Source: Rostratula benghalensis (lineage: Eukaryota; Chordata; Aves; Charadriiformes; Rostratulidae). From it: DNA of 64,000 bases. The notes under the pieces are model-generated. The model made no database searches, had not been told where the DNA came from, and worked only from the letters and a program-made list of their open reading frames with translations. The stretch spans positions 3,575,608 through 3,639,607 of the forward strand of contig VXAI01000019.1 of NCBI GenBank assembly GCA_013399305.1, given 5' to 3'. The translations under genes and the position numbers were made by a program. Below are positions 38,901 through 51,388 of the stretch, in pieces. Each line of letters begins with the position of its first letter. The stretch's first letter is position 1.

Positions 38901-41635
38901 GACAGTGAAGTTAGAAGGATTTTTTTCAGGGTGAAGCCAGGGTTCTAAAGAGCATATCCATGCTCATTTGTGCACGTATATAAGAAATTCTTTAAGAAAG
39001 AACATAGGAAATAATCCTTTGAGGGTTTTGGTTTTTTTATGCACATGCAAGTACCCATATGTTCTGAAACAGATTAAATAAATGTCCTTCTTTGATGTTC
39101 ATAAGTAAACAAGCAGTGGTCCTGTAGAAACCTTCACTTATTTCTGAATTACCTACGTTTCAGTAGAAATTCTCTGTTGGTCTTGAAACTGTAGTAAGAG
39201 GACAGGATTTAAAGGTGACCGAAAAGGGTAACAATATTATCCTAAAGTATTTTTGCTTAAACATAGTTACTAGTTCTAATTTCATGTTAGTGGGTAATTG
39301 TATTTCTTGGGCCATAGAAACCAGTTGTGTCTTTACCTGAAGCCAGAAATCACTTCGGAATAAGGTGGGGGGATGACAGGGGCAAAGATTTACATTGGAT
39401 CCTGCAAATGTTGCTCACATAACAGAGTAAGAGGAGCTTCTTTTGTGGGTAGTGAGAGCCCACGTGCTTGGCCCAGAATCTGCTGGCACTTTGTTCCCTT
39501 TTCACTAATATTTTATAAACCTGCTGTAGTGCTGATGTAGGAGCGCGGTCGTGTTTTTTCAGCGTGCTTTCTCTCAAATCATGAATGACTGCTCATGTTA
39601 ACAGCAAAGCTTTCTTTACTTGCTGTCTCATCAAAGAGGCGTAGATTGTATGTGGTTGTATTACAATAATTTTTGCTATTGGCACAGGACTTAACATTTC
39701 ATTTCCCTAATGTGTACTCATCAGGGGGTTTTTGTGTCTCTCCGTATCGAGCTTTAGCAACGTGGTACTCTTCCTCTGTATAGCAATTATATTGCCTGTC
39801 CAAAAGCCTGACGTACAAGCAGCCTGGCTGACAGAAATAAGCTGGAGCTATTAAAATAACCGTAAATGAGGCTGACAATAGGAGCTGTCTGCCATTGTCC
39901 CAAAAGATTTTCTGAACTGGAAGTAATCGGTTGAGTTCTAAGGCAACCCCATCGGGGATCTTCTAATTGCGCAAATTCCCGCTCGCCACCCCCCGACTTC
40001 CTGAAAGCAAGTTCACAATCTTTGTGGACCTGAGCAGATTTATTAGTCTTAGCCCAGACTACCTAGTACTGAAGTGTAACTTCTGGCCATAATCTTTTAT
40101 GTAGACAATTTTAAGAACACAAAACTCTCTTCTTTCACAAATGCTCCAAATGTGATGTTTTCCACTCATTTGACTTTTTCTTTTTACAAATGTGCAGAAA
40201 TCGGTGTGGAGGAACTAGAAGCCAAAATGTTACTGGGTCTAAGTATTTACAATTCTTACTTTTGCTCCGTGTTTTGTTCTACTTTACACACTTCACTAAG
40301 ACATGCAAAGCCTGTTTTCTGAACATTTTAAAAATATGGCCTGTGTTTGGTGCAGAGCTTTATGCTCGTCTTTGCTTCTAGGTCTTGGTAGTATCTCTAG
40401 GTGCTTATTTAAGTGAGAGCTGCTCTTAAGTGTTGAAGAGTCTGTATTTCTTCAAATTTCTGTATCTATTTTGTTTATAAGCTGCATGTAGCAGAGATCA
40501 ATAGTGACCCTTTCTCTCCCTCAACCTGAACACAATTCAAATTACTACCATTTATTTGTAGCTCAAAAGCGATACATAAACTGTTCTGAAAAGTTTGATG
40601 TCAAGGTCTGGATTTGAACACAAGCTGGGCCTCTCTGGTTGCCAACTTTTGAACCCAAAAAACCCTTTTACTACAACTGCATTGGTAATTTCTTTGCATT
40701 TATAAAATTTAAAATGCCAGGTCTGAGTAGACACTGATAATGTCTGACTGTTTCACCAACTCCCTCTGTTCTTCCAGTAGTGTCATATGTAGAAATTGTT
40801 TAATTTTGAATACAGTATATTACTTAATGGAATTTGGGAGGGTTTTGAAAACTTGTACTCATATCAGATTTATATAAGTTACTGGATTTGCCTATATATC
40901 TCTCATTACATCTGAACAGTTCAGTGACGTTTAATTTGAAAGATAAAATAGGTTAACATTTTCTTATGATTGAGTTTAGACTTTGTTCAGTTAAAATCTC
41001 AAATCTGTGTTGATGGTGATGGTTCCTGTACTCTGTTACACGTCCTGTGTGCTCTAGAGACCGTGTGTGCTCTGTGGTGATATTCTTCCCCTTCCATCTC
41101 TCAGAACTTGGAATAACTAGTCCCTGGAAAGAGAGCAAGCAGTGGTAGACTTGATGTGTTTGAAGGTCTTCCAGCTGCACAGTGAAATAGCATTTACCAG
41201 TTAAATAACTTGTGCAGGTTCCCTACAGCTCCATCAACTTGCTGCTACTGGTAGTGATAAGTTAATCAGAGCTTTCTAAGCATTCATTTGTTAGAAAATG
41301 AGCAATTTGTCCTTGAACAGTAACAAGAATTGCTCTCCATTTAACAGTCCTGTCTAAGCGTGATTTCTCAGCTGGCAGTACCCAAGACACGACTTGAGAA
41401 GTATACAGCTTTCTAGTTCAAAGAGATATAAATAAATTTTCATTCAGTTTTCTGGGAATCTGCCTTTATAAATGTTGACAAAGGACTTGGAATTCCAATA
41501 TGTGACTTTCAGCTTATTTTTGATATTTTTTTCCTAGCTTCTCCTGAAATTTTTCTGAGGGTTCTCTGAAGCAGAAATTGTGAAGTTAAAGTTTTTTCAT
41601 TGCCTTTCTTCAGTATTTATAAAAAAGAAATGTTA

Positions 41636-41660
41636 CATATATACATATATATATATATAA
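41636..41660 (+). repeat. TA microsatellite
   Basis: A run of alternating T and A from 41636, with one C interruption, ending before AAAGTGG. Ordinary intronic simple repeat. Confidence 0.85.
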
Positions 41661-41949
41661 AGTGGATTAAAACCACTGCATTGAAATATCTAAAGAAATG
41701 AGTGTGCAAAATCTAATAGAGAAGGAATGTTTATATCAATGGCAAATGTTAGTTGATAATATTTAAGAACTTCTGGGGTGCATGTGAAAATCTGTAGCTG
41801 CAAACTCCATAGCTTGCAAACATAATTTATTACAGATTTTTTTCAAGGGTGTTTGTGGTTTTGTAGGGTGTGGTTTATGTTTGGTTTGGTTGGTTGGTTT
41901 TCTTTCCTTAAAAGATTACAGTTAATGTGTGTAACAGCTAAAGCCACTG

Positions 41950-43024
41950 GAGAAACTAACTGACTGCTCATGGCTTAGATGGGTGTACTCTTCACTGGGT
42001 AAAAAACTGGCTGGAGAGCTGGGCCCAAGGAATTGTGGTGAATGGGGTTAAATCCAGTTGGCACCTGTGTGGTGTTCCCCAGGGTTCAGGATTGGGGTGT
42101 GTTCTGTTTAATATCTTTATCAACGACCTGGGTGCGGGGATTGAGTGCACCCTCAGTAAGTTTGCAGGTGACAATAAGTTAGGTGGGGAGTGTTGATCTG
42201 CTGGAGGGTAGGAAAGCTCTACAGAGGGATCTGGACAGGCTGGATGATCCATGGGCCAAGGTCAATGGGATGAGGTCCAACAAGGCCAAGTGCTGGGTCC
42301 TGCCCTTGGGTCACAACAACCCTATGGAGTGCTACAGGCTTGGGGAAGGGTGCCTGGAGAGCTGGCCAGCAGAAAAGGACTTGGGGGTGTGGATCAATGT
42401 CAGCTGAATGTGAGCCACCAGGTGCCTAGGTGGCCAAGAAGGCCAAGAACATCCTGGCCTGTAACAGGAAAGGTGTGGCCAGCAGGACTAGGGCAATGAT
42501 GGTCTCCTTGTTCTCAGCACTGGTGAGGTCTCACCTCTAGTACTGTGTCCAGTTTTGAGACCTTCACTACAAGAAAGACATTGAGGTGCAGGAGTGTGTC
42601 CAGAAGTTGGTGAGGGGTCTGGAGTACAAGTCCTCTGAGGAGTGGCTGAGGGAGCTGGAGTTGTTCAGCCTGGAGAAAAAGAGGCCAAGGAGGGAGACCT
42701 TATAGCTCTCTACAACTACCTGACAGGTACTTCTCTCAAGAAACAAGTGATAAGACAAGAGGAAATGGCCTCAAGTTGTGCCAGGAGAGGTTTAGATTCA
42801 ATATCAGAAAAAAAAATTCATCAGGAAGGGTTTTCAAGCACTGGAAGAGGCTGCCCAGGGAAGTGGTGGAATCACTGTCCCTGGAGGTATTTAAAAGGCA
42901 TGTAGATGTGGAGCTAAGGGGTATGGTTTAGGGGTGGACTTGGCAGTGCTAGGTTAATGGGGTTAATGGTGGGACTTGACGATCTTAAAGGTCTTTCCTG
43001 ACCTAAACGATTCTATGATTCTAT
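41950..43024 (+). mobile_element. CR1-type LINE, 5'-truncated, sense, decayed ORF2
   Basis: A sense-strand CR1 copy inside intron 2. It begins in ORF2 (text equivalent to the reverse transcriptase region around 'gctcatggcttagatgg', then 'ttccccagggttcaggattgggg', then 'tctttatcaacgacctggg'), runs through the C-terminal ORF2 region, and ends with a full 3' tail whose last bases repeat ATTCTATG (about 43008-43024). The reading frame is broken: only short open pieces at 42183-42407, 42251-42499 and 42642-42905 remain. The element lacks its 5' half and ORF1, so it cannot be active. The left limit is approximate. Confidence 0.92.
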
Positions 43025-46000
43025 TTTAAAAAAATTAATCGGAATGTGTTAATTAAGATCCAGCTTTACTCAAGCAAAATAGAAGCAGCAGCATTGTGTG
43101 GTCAAAAAGTAACAATGACACTATTTCAAATTAGATTGAATTTTTAGATGTGCACATTCACATTCCTCGGCCGTGTTTGCAGACAAGCAGTCTGAATTCT
43201 TCATGAGTTATGCAAAACGCAATATCGATGGTTTGTTGCTAGGCTACAGTCTTCCTAGCTGTGCCTAATTAGTGCTCCTGGAGAAGAGGGGAGGGAAGAG
43301 CAGTGAACACCTACCTTGTTCGTGTGTGATTCAAAAGCAAGCAATAGTTTCTAATACTTTCTGCTCTCCTTCGGGGCTGCAACCAAGGGTCATTTATATT
43401 CTGATAGAGTACAGTTTAGTCTGTGTGACTCTTTGGATGCAAGAAGTCTGATCTGGGAGGAGCTTGCCTCGCCAGTGATAAGCTTTAAATTGCAATGGAG
43501 TTGAAGAGCAACTCACATCTCTCTGGGTGGCTGCTGCACTTTGTTCCATAGAGGCGTAAAACACATAATGCTTCCTGTTCAAAGTACGTGTGTGATAGGA
43601 GTAAGGGGGGCTGGCACTTCTCCAGCTCAGTTTATTTATCAAAAATATTACTTCTCTTGAAAGAGAGGTTGTATATACTTTTTAAAAGTTCCCACTGCCT
43701 GCTGCAGGTCTTTAGTGTTTCAAGAGCTTGAGAGCAGTGCCTCCTTTGGCATTCTGCCCTGTTTATAGAGCGGACGAGCTGACATTTCACTTCTGCAAAA
43801 AGAATCTCATTCCATTCCTTCTTTAGAAGGAGACTGTTTCAAGGAGTTCACAGGATGGGGATTTTGGTCTTTTCAACTGACGTTTTAAGTGCTGAGTAGT
43901 TCCTTGTCCCTGTGGCAGGACATACTTGAAATCTTCAGTGCTTAATGGTGGGTGGTTTGTGTAGAATAAAGCCCAGTGTGATACTGTGCTGCCTTTGTTT
44001 GTTTTGGTTTAGCCAAGTAGTTATTACTTGACTGATCAAATAATATTATATTTTGTTGACATTAGCTGTGGATGCTATTTTAGAAGAACTGGAAGCTTAA
44101 AGTTTAGTTATCCCTTACACACCGGTGCTTGGTAGAAGCCCGAGTTCGGTAGCACAGTGGACTCAGGGAAAGAAATAATTTTTTCTTGGGAGTTCAGTAG
44201 GTTACAAATTTCAAAACCTTAACTTTATCAAGCTCTTTATGGCATGTAGAGCTGTGGCTGTACTTGGCTGCTGCTTCAAGGCATTTTCTAATGTCAGGCT
44301 ACAGTGGTAGCCAGAAGTTATCAGAAAGAAGTTAAGAAGTTAACAGAAATACAGATAAATTAGCTAGAGGATTTTTTTTTTTAATTGCACTAAAAGTGGA
44401 AGGAATCTGAACTATGACACTGATCACAGTTAGTAATAGAATCACAACTTATGTTGAATGCTACAGTTGGGTGTAGTACTTGTAAGTACTGCACTCCAGT
44501 CTGCTTTATCTTGCACAGGTGGGTGTCATAGCTATTAATAAATTCACTTTTTTTTTTTCCCAAGTCACCTTGTTTTCCCTTACCATGTCTGACAGGGAGC
44601 ATGAAGTGGAGGGAAATAAAAAACTAACAGAAAACCCCCATGCATAATGCACAGGATCGCACTCGCCGACAGTCCTGATTTGGCTGTGTCTCTAGAAGTT
44701 ACTCAAGGGGAAAAGGAGGACGAAAAAGTATGGATGTGTTCCTCTTAGAGGTCCCTGGGGACTGCTGAGAAGCAGACAAGCACTTCTCCTGTGCCAGATG
44801 CTCTTTCCTGTTTTGTTGTTTGGTTATTTTTATTGGGTTTTTTATCCTGGCAGCCTCTGTATTTATACAGCTCAGGAAAATGCTGATCGTGGCGTGGCAG
44901 GTAATAATCTAAGAAAGAGAGGTGTATAGCTGGAAAGGCAAAAATAGAATACATAAGAAGAGGTGAATAGGAACAAGAAGTCTGCCAAGGAAGTCATCTG
45001 CATTCATCTGTGTTCAGTCTGGATGGTGCTGAAGATTTACACTGTCACCAACTTGCACCAAGAGGCAGAGTGTGGGTTAGATCAGCCTGATTTTAAATCA
45101 GATGGCCCAGACAGAAATCAAACATTAATTAAAGTGGAAAATACCATCTTTTTGAAATGTTTTTGTTCTTCTGGCGTAGTCTAGTTGTGCGAGTGTGGAG
45201 ATTTTAGTAACAATCTGAAAAGTTCTGAACTGCTTGACATTAGCAAACAAAGTATAATAGTATTATATTTAGTAAGATTTTCCTCAAAAAGCAACCAACC
45301 AAACCACTACTCAGTGAGGCAGCTGTGATTCTTTCTTTCTTTTAACAATAACTAAACAAAGTTCCACAAATTGTAAAACCAAAATTTGGCCAGAAACTTC
45401 TGGCAGTTGGGGTTCTTTGGACCCCTGTCCACACAAAAAGCTAATTTCATAAATATTAATAACTTTCTGGAAAATACATGTGGCCTATCTAGAAGTAGCA
45501 GAGATTCAAGTAGTAAATTGCAATACGTGCTGAGCTTTCTGTTCCCCCCAATTTTATTTTTAATTCAAAAGACTATGCAGAGCTTTAGAGACATTTTACA
45601 AGGCAGTGAGATAGCTTTGGCTTAGAATTCAAGACAAGACTGCAGTCTGGGTTGGTGTCTTGGCAGACTCGGTGCCATTGAGGGGGACAAGGTGCCTCTG
45701 TGTTTATAACAAGCTTAATCTCCTCACTTTTAAATCTTTGATTTGGATTAGTTCTTCATTGAGGGTCAGATTTGATCAAAACCTTTGTTCATGCAGTTTG
45801 TAAAATACTGCCTTCCTCCCCCCTCACCCCACCCCAAGATGGATTTTAAAGCAGCTGAAGAAGCTTTTTATTTGCCCTGCTTATTAGAATTTAGATTAAT
45901 TAAGTTTGTAATCAGATTGCAGGCATCACGTTCCAGGCCAGGAATTTCTTTTAGTTTGTTTCAAACGTCACTCCCAGGGCAAATTCTGCTAAACTGCATT

Positions 46001-47580
46001 TTCATGCTTTGCTGAGAAATGATTGCAGGTTTTGATTTCCATTACAGAATCATTAATATTGTTAATGAGAGTTCTCGTGGATAAGCGCTCTTAAGGAGGA
46101 TCATCCCTGGGAATTGGGGGTATTATAGTTTGAGCATTTGTTAATTAGATAGAATTGGCGTATGTAAGACTGTCAGATTTGACGTGGATTTATATGTTTA
46201 TTTTTGTTTTAAAGAGTGACTTTGGTTGTGGGATTTAAATTGGAAGTAATGTTGGGTTTTGTCGAGAGAGGGGCTAACATTCTGATTTTTCACCAGTTGC
46301 TGTATTCATAAACCAGCCTGTTCTTCTCTATTGAATCCTGTCCAAATACTATTCTATAGAATTCACTTAGGACTTTTGCCTTCTTTTAATGAAATTGATA
46401 GAAAAGTCCTGTTGCATCAAGTGGGAACAATATCTAGTCTAAAACTTCAGCCTTATTAATATTGTAAAATCAGCTCTGATGTCCTCTTGCAAATGACTGA
46501 GAAACATTTAATCAGAGCTCTTTTGTACTTCCCTCTGGTGGTTAGTGACTGAAAATGAATTTCTTTTTTTATCCTGACCACCTGAAAGCCTTCAAGATTG
46601 CATATCCAGCCAACTGAAAAATGTTTTTTGAATCCTTACTTCACTGTATATTTTTTTTCTTGAACAATAATATTTACAAGTCTTTGGGATTACCATACAC
46701 GCTGAAGATTCTTTAGTGGTTCTCTGTGGAAGATTTCTCTATTTGTCTTGCTACATAAAAAGCAAATGGTTTGTAAAAGTTGCCAGATTGCCTCAGTGCA
46801 GAGAATGGATGGGAAAATTCGCTGATTAAAGATTTTTCTGTGAATGGGAGAGGAATTAAAGCAGAGACGGAGCTCTTACAGCATCGAAGATACAATAAAA
46901 GCACTTAAGCTGTACTCCCTAAATGTGCTCTGCACCACTTGAAGACAAAAGTGCAAATACTTTCTAGGAGCCAAAATAATGCTGTTGAAAGTGATGATAC
47001 AGATCATCTTACTGATGCTTAATGGATTTAGCTGATTGCAAGATTAAAACAAATTAACTCTCACCTAGATTGTTTTATTACTTCTCTTTGATATATGAGA
47101 TCCCATCATTTTTCTCTCTGCTGTCTTAAGTACTGCTAGAACCAGGAGCCAGTGAATTTATGAACTCAGCAAGTGCTGGCTCTCAGACAGCACACAGTAT
47201 TATACTGCCCTGATGTGTAAAATAGGCCACTGTGCTCAACGTTTGCAGAAGCAGAAAATTGGCACACTGACCAATGATGTTTTAAGGACTGGGTCCAGAC
47301 CTGTGATTTGGAGGGAGAACTATTGTCATCTTTGTTTAAAGAAGAAAAAATAATAATAAAAAAAGTTGTCTTAGTTAAATTCTTTGGATTTGTGTTGTTT
47401 AGATGGTTTCTGCGTTTTTTTAGACTACTGAAGTTCAAATGCATTTATGTTCATTATTGTTGCATAGAGATTTAAGATTAAGCTATTAGTGTTCTCACAG
47501 GTGAAATCAGGAAAGATTTAGCATTGAACATGCAGAAGCAGGAGCAAATTCAACTCGAGTAATGAGAAAAGTATGGTGTT

Positions 47581-47636
47581 TTGTCATTACTGCTGTAAGG
47601 TCAGATTGTTGTCATTACTGCTGTAAGGTCAGATTG
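47581..47636 (+). repeat. Perfect 28-base tandem duplication
   Basis: Two identical head-to-tail copies of 28 bases, 47581-47608 and 47609-47636, starting TTGTCATTACTGCTG. The lack of divergence points to a recent duplication or an assembly or replication-slippage product. Confidence 0.95.
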
Positions 47637-48318
47637 AACAGGAACATTGAAAGGGGAAAGAAGAAAACCCACGTAGTCTGTGTAGCTGTATGCGTTCAGT
47701 ATTGATTCTTTTTTTCAGGCAAAATGCTGATGCAGAACTAGAAGAAATTCAGGGTTTGGTACTCAGAGCTTCTCCCCACCCCCAGCCGTGTACTGGATCA
47801 GTATCTGTTCCATTTTATTGCTGGGTGGAAACAACTGGGAGAAAGCTGACTCATATTAATAGACCCCTCCTGGCGCCTGCAGCTTTTGAGTGACACAGGA
47901 GAACAAGGTGTGGTGGCCTCTCCTCCACCCCCCCTCAGTGGGCAAGGGCTAAAGGAAAACTTCAGCTTCCTGTCCTCCTGTCCCATTTTGCGTGGCTTTT
48001 ACAGGAGAGGAATGTTATTTTGAGCCTTCATTTTTAACGTTGTCAAAGTAATCCACTTCTGTGTGATGCCCATCTCTAGTCAGTTTTCCAACCTGCATAA
48101 ATACCTGTCTATTCCGTCTATTTTAAGCTGCTAGAGGGGTGCATAGAGGTTTTTTTTAACTATCCTTTATGCCTCTGGGAAATGTTCATCCCAGGAACTG
48201 TTAATTACTGTTAAACAGTTATATAGACATTTTTGCACATATGACTGATCAGAAAATGGTTTTCTAGATGCTTCCTATTTCAGTCTGAAGTTATAGACAG
48301 CACATACAGAAATAATGT

Positions 48319-48348
48319 TCACCCAACACTTCAGTATGTGTTGGGTGA
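48319..48348. repeat. Perfect inverted repeat (11-base stem, 8-base loop)
   Basis: TCACCCAACAC at 48319-48329 is exactly complementary to GTGTTGGGTGA at 48338-48348, with an 8-base spacer. It would fold as a short hairpin in RNA or single-stranded DNA. The stem is too short for a typical microRNA precursor. Confidence 0.9.
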
Positions 48349-51073
48349 GAAACATGAGAAAAATGAAGAAATAATTTTAGTGGATGAGATTTTTGTGTTA
48401 CTTTGATGATGTGTGGGTAATCCTGCAAGTAATCAGAGACATTCTGAAAACCAGAGCTACCCCGTTGGGTAGACACCTGTGTTACATGATGTTCTTGGAT
48501 GATCAGACAGATTACAAGCCTTTCATTGAACTTTGTAAACTATACAGAAATAGCGTCATATATGCAGATCTAATTTGAAAATAAAAATTAACCAAAAAAT
48601 AAAGTTGCCAATGTCAGCTGTATCATACTGTTACTCACGATCCCTATAATATTTTTGCATATTTTTTGAGATACTTTTGTTACTAGGGTTTTGGCACAGT
48701 ATGTTTTGGGGTTGTTTTTGTTGGTTTTTTTTTTGCCTTTGGCCCTTGTCAAGTATGTGACTTCAGAGAAGGGACACTTGAGACCTGATAGTCCACAAAA
48801 GCAAAATAGGTTCAGTCTTCTTTTCCCTTGCGGTCGGCTTTGATAACTAAGGTGGCGGGATTTGTAGATGCCAGCTGAGCAGATTGCAGGAGGAGAGCTC
48901 CATCACCACAACAGCTTCTTTTTATGTTTCTTTAAAATCAGGGCAAGGCTATCTTAAAATCAATCTGCCACTTCTGATGTAGCTACTGTTCAGAAAGCAG
49001 GGCAGGTGTAAAATGATAACAGTTGCTCAGTTCAGCGCATGGACCTGCCCGCTGTGGTCTGCACCGAGAGCAGGCCACACAGCAGAGTTGCTGGAAACCT
49101 TACCAAAAAGGAGTTACTAGGGATCTGGTCTTGGGTTTGGGAAGACATGAAGCTTTTACAAAGTTTTCCAAGGCATACAGGCAGTCTACCCAGACTTAAG
49201 ATGAAGAGCTTGCATGCCCCATCCAGCGTTTACGTTTAGAAGTGAGGCCACACGAACGAGCAAATTTATTTATTCGCAAGCAAGTCTCCTGGCTGAAGGT
49301 GTAAGGAAGTTATAAAACCACCACCTTGCTTTCAAGAAAACTTTTACAGCCTGTATGTAACGCGTGTATATTTTCAAATTGCAGTGCCCCTCCTTTTTAT
49401 CCCAGTTCTGAAGACTTTGACGCTGTATAAATCCAATTTCCACACTGACATCTGGTGGTAGTTCTGAATGGCTGTGTTGCTAAAAACTCTGCATTTTGCA
49501 GGTCTAAGCATTAGGTGCTATCCCCTCCAGCCCTTCTGAAGTGATTTTATGGACATCTTAATGTTTCAGATGCTCAGCACCTTTACGCAGCTTCCTACAA
49601 AGCAAAGAAAGTAATGATAAATGAGTAGTTCTTCAATATTTTTATTTCATTTTGCTCAGCTAGTATGATGCATTAAAAAAAAGTGTCTGGAGTGTGTGAT
49701 GGAAATGGTACTCAATTCCTTTCCTGTAGAAGCACATTAACATAGTTTTATTGAGGTCCTGTTTACTGATGGTGTACCCACAGCTGTTGTCTGGAGTATC
49801 TACCTCAGGAGAAGGGCCACATTACACATAGTCACATTATGTGGCTGTGTCCAGAGTCCAAAACCAGCTGTCGTGGTGATGGTTTGACTCATCCCAGCTC
49901 CAATCCCAGTCAGGACTGGTGTGTCTCAGTGTAGCAAACAACAGAAGCCATGACAAAGCCCTTCAAGATTATCCACAGAAATAGTTGCAAAGGTTGCTCT
50001 GTCCCTCACCCTGGGATGTATCCAGTTTTAAATTCATTTTAAATTCTATTTAACCAGTGTCTCAATCAGACAACCTGTAAGAGTGACTGGTTTAGGAAAA
50101 GGAAAATGCAAAGTTTTATTGTGCCATGGCTCTGTGAATTCATTTAATATTCCTCCCTCTTCCTATAGGTTACACAACATCATGTACCCTTTGCATATTA
50201 TGACTGTAGTGTAAGCTGCTTATAAAAGTAGATCTGCATTTCCTTCCCAGTGGATAAAAACAGGACTGCCTCGTTTTTTATTTAGATCTGGCTCAGACAA
50301 GCTCCTGTAGGCTCAGCAGACAGATTTTTTTATTAAGTTTGTGAATTATGGAGCTGCTCCTTACATGGTAATTCGTTATGTGTGTGTAAAACTGAGCTAA
50401 GCACTGCTTTCCGTGGCCAGAGTAATGGCAGCCATTGGTTGGTCCTAACGCTGAAAAGGCTTGCTCCAGGTATAACTGCTGGTTTCTCTTCTGTGAAATT
50501 TCTGTGTGAACCCAAATAAGCACATTAAGAAAATGCAATTAAATAATTCATTTGGGCGAAGAGATAAGAATGTTTCACGTTTAAGTAGCTGCTCGTTAAT
50601 ATGAATAATGGTAAACAGTTGAAGAGTTTGGCATCTAAATCAGATAGTTTAATATGGTATAAAATTCACTATAATCAGTGATGAGTAAAGAGGGTCATTC
50701 AAGTCCCAAAAGACTCTGAATTACTCATTATATTTAATCTTTTTGGCAAAATAGCTTTTATGAATAGTGCTAATTGATCTGATAAATCTCAAAGGATGTT
50801 GGAAAGGAAATTAAGTGATATATTGTTTTAATATCTGTAATGCATAATTGCTGAAAACTGTTGCAGTAATTTTATTTTTTGTGACTTCAGGTTAGCCTCA
50901 GTATGTTTTATCTGCCTGTGTTAACACAAATTGTAGGATTGGTATCAGTTGCTTTGAACTTGCTTTCATTTTTACTTATTCATTTATTTTACCTTGTTGC
51001 TTCCTGTCTTTTTTACTCATTTCTCTCCGTATTTATAGAGCATTTTGTAATTAGCTCCCTTTCTATTAAACAG

Positions 51074-51388
51074 GCATCATTGAGACTGCAGATGGCCTGG
51101 ATCGTGAGACTACTTCACATTACTGGTTGACTGTTTATGCAACAGACCAAGGCGTTGTGCCTTTATCGTCCTTCATCGAGATCTACATAGAAGTTGGGGA
51201 TGTTAATGACAATGCTCCTCAGACCACAGAACCAGTTTATTACCCAGAGGTCATGGAAAACTCGCCCAAAGACGTGTCTGTCATTCAGATCGAGGCCTTC
51301 GATCCAGATTCTAGCTCCAGTGAAAAATTAACCTACAAGATTACAAGTGGAAACCCACAGGGATTCTTCTCAATAAACCCCAAAACTG
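51074..51388 (+). CDS. FAT1: FAT1, second coding exon (rest of codon 1088 to codon 1192 plus one base)
   Basis: The exon is bounded by acceptor ttaaacag|GC and donor ACTG|GTAAGT. The first two bases complete a Gly codon split by intron 2, and 104 full codons follow before one base is left, so both flanking introns are phase 1. It encodes the second half of the cadherin repeat that begins at residue 1035, the calcium-binding linker DVNDNAP (1130-1136), and the first half of the next repeat with the DPD motif (1164-1166). It matches the mammalian FAT1 sequence that follows the large exon. One local difference I notice is A-D-G before LDRE, where mammals have a D-R; the effect is unknown. The exon length (315 bases, 105 codons) is close to one cadherin repeat. 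The next FAT1 exon is not in this window. Confidence 0.95.

Larger units (their letters stand above)
24390..51073 (+). other. FAT1: Intron 2 of FAT1 (about 26.7 kb)
   Basis: It runs from donor GTAAGG at 24390 to acceptor CAG at 51071-51073, preceded by a T-rich stretch, and is a phase 1 intron. Reading through the donor gives nine codons from codon 1088 (GKVLFLYSR) and then a stop ending at 24418. Contents: a CR1 copy (about 41,950-43,024), a TA microsatellite, one 28-base tandem duplication, a perfect hairpin at 48,319, an HNF1-type palindrome at 35,936, an assembly gap (31,732-31,811) and a single N at 30,350. No other gene or exon is supported; the best open frame (26275-26700) has no ATG. 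Confidence 0.9.
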
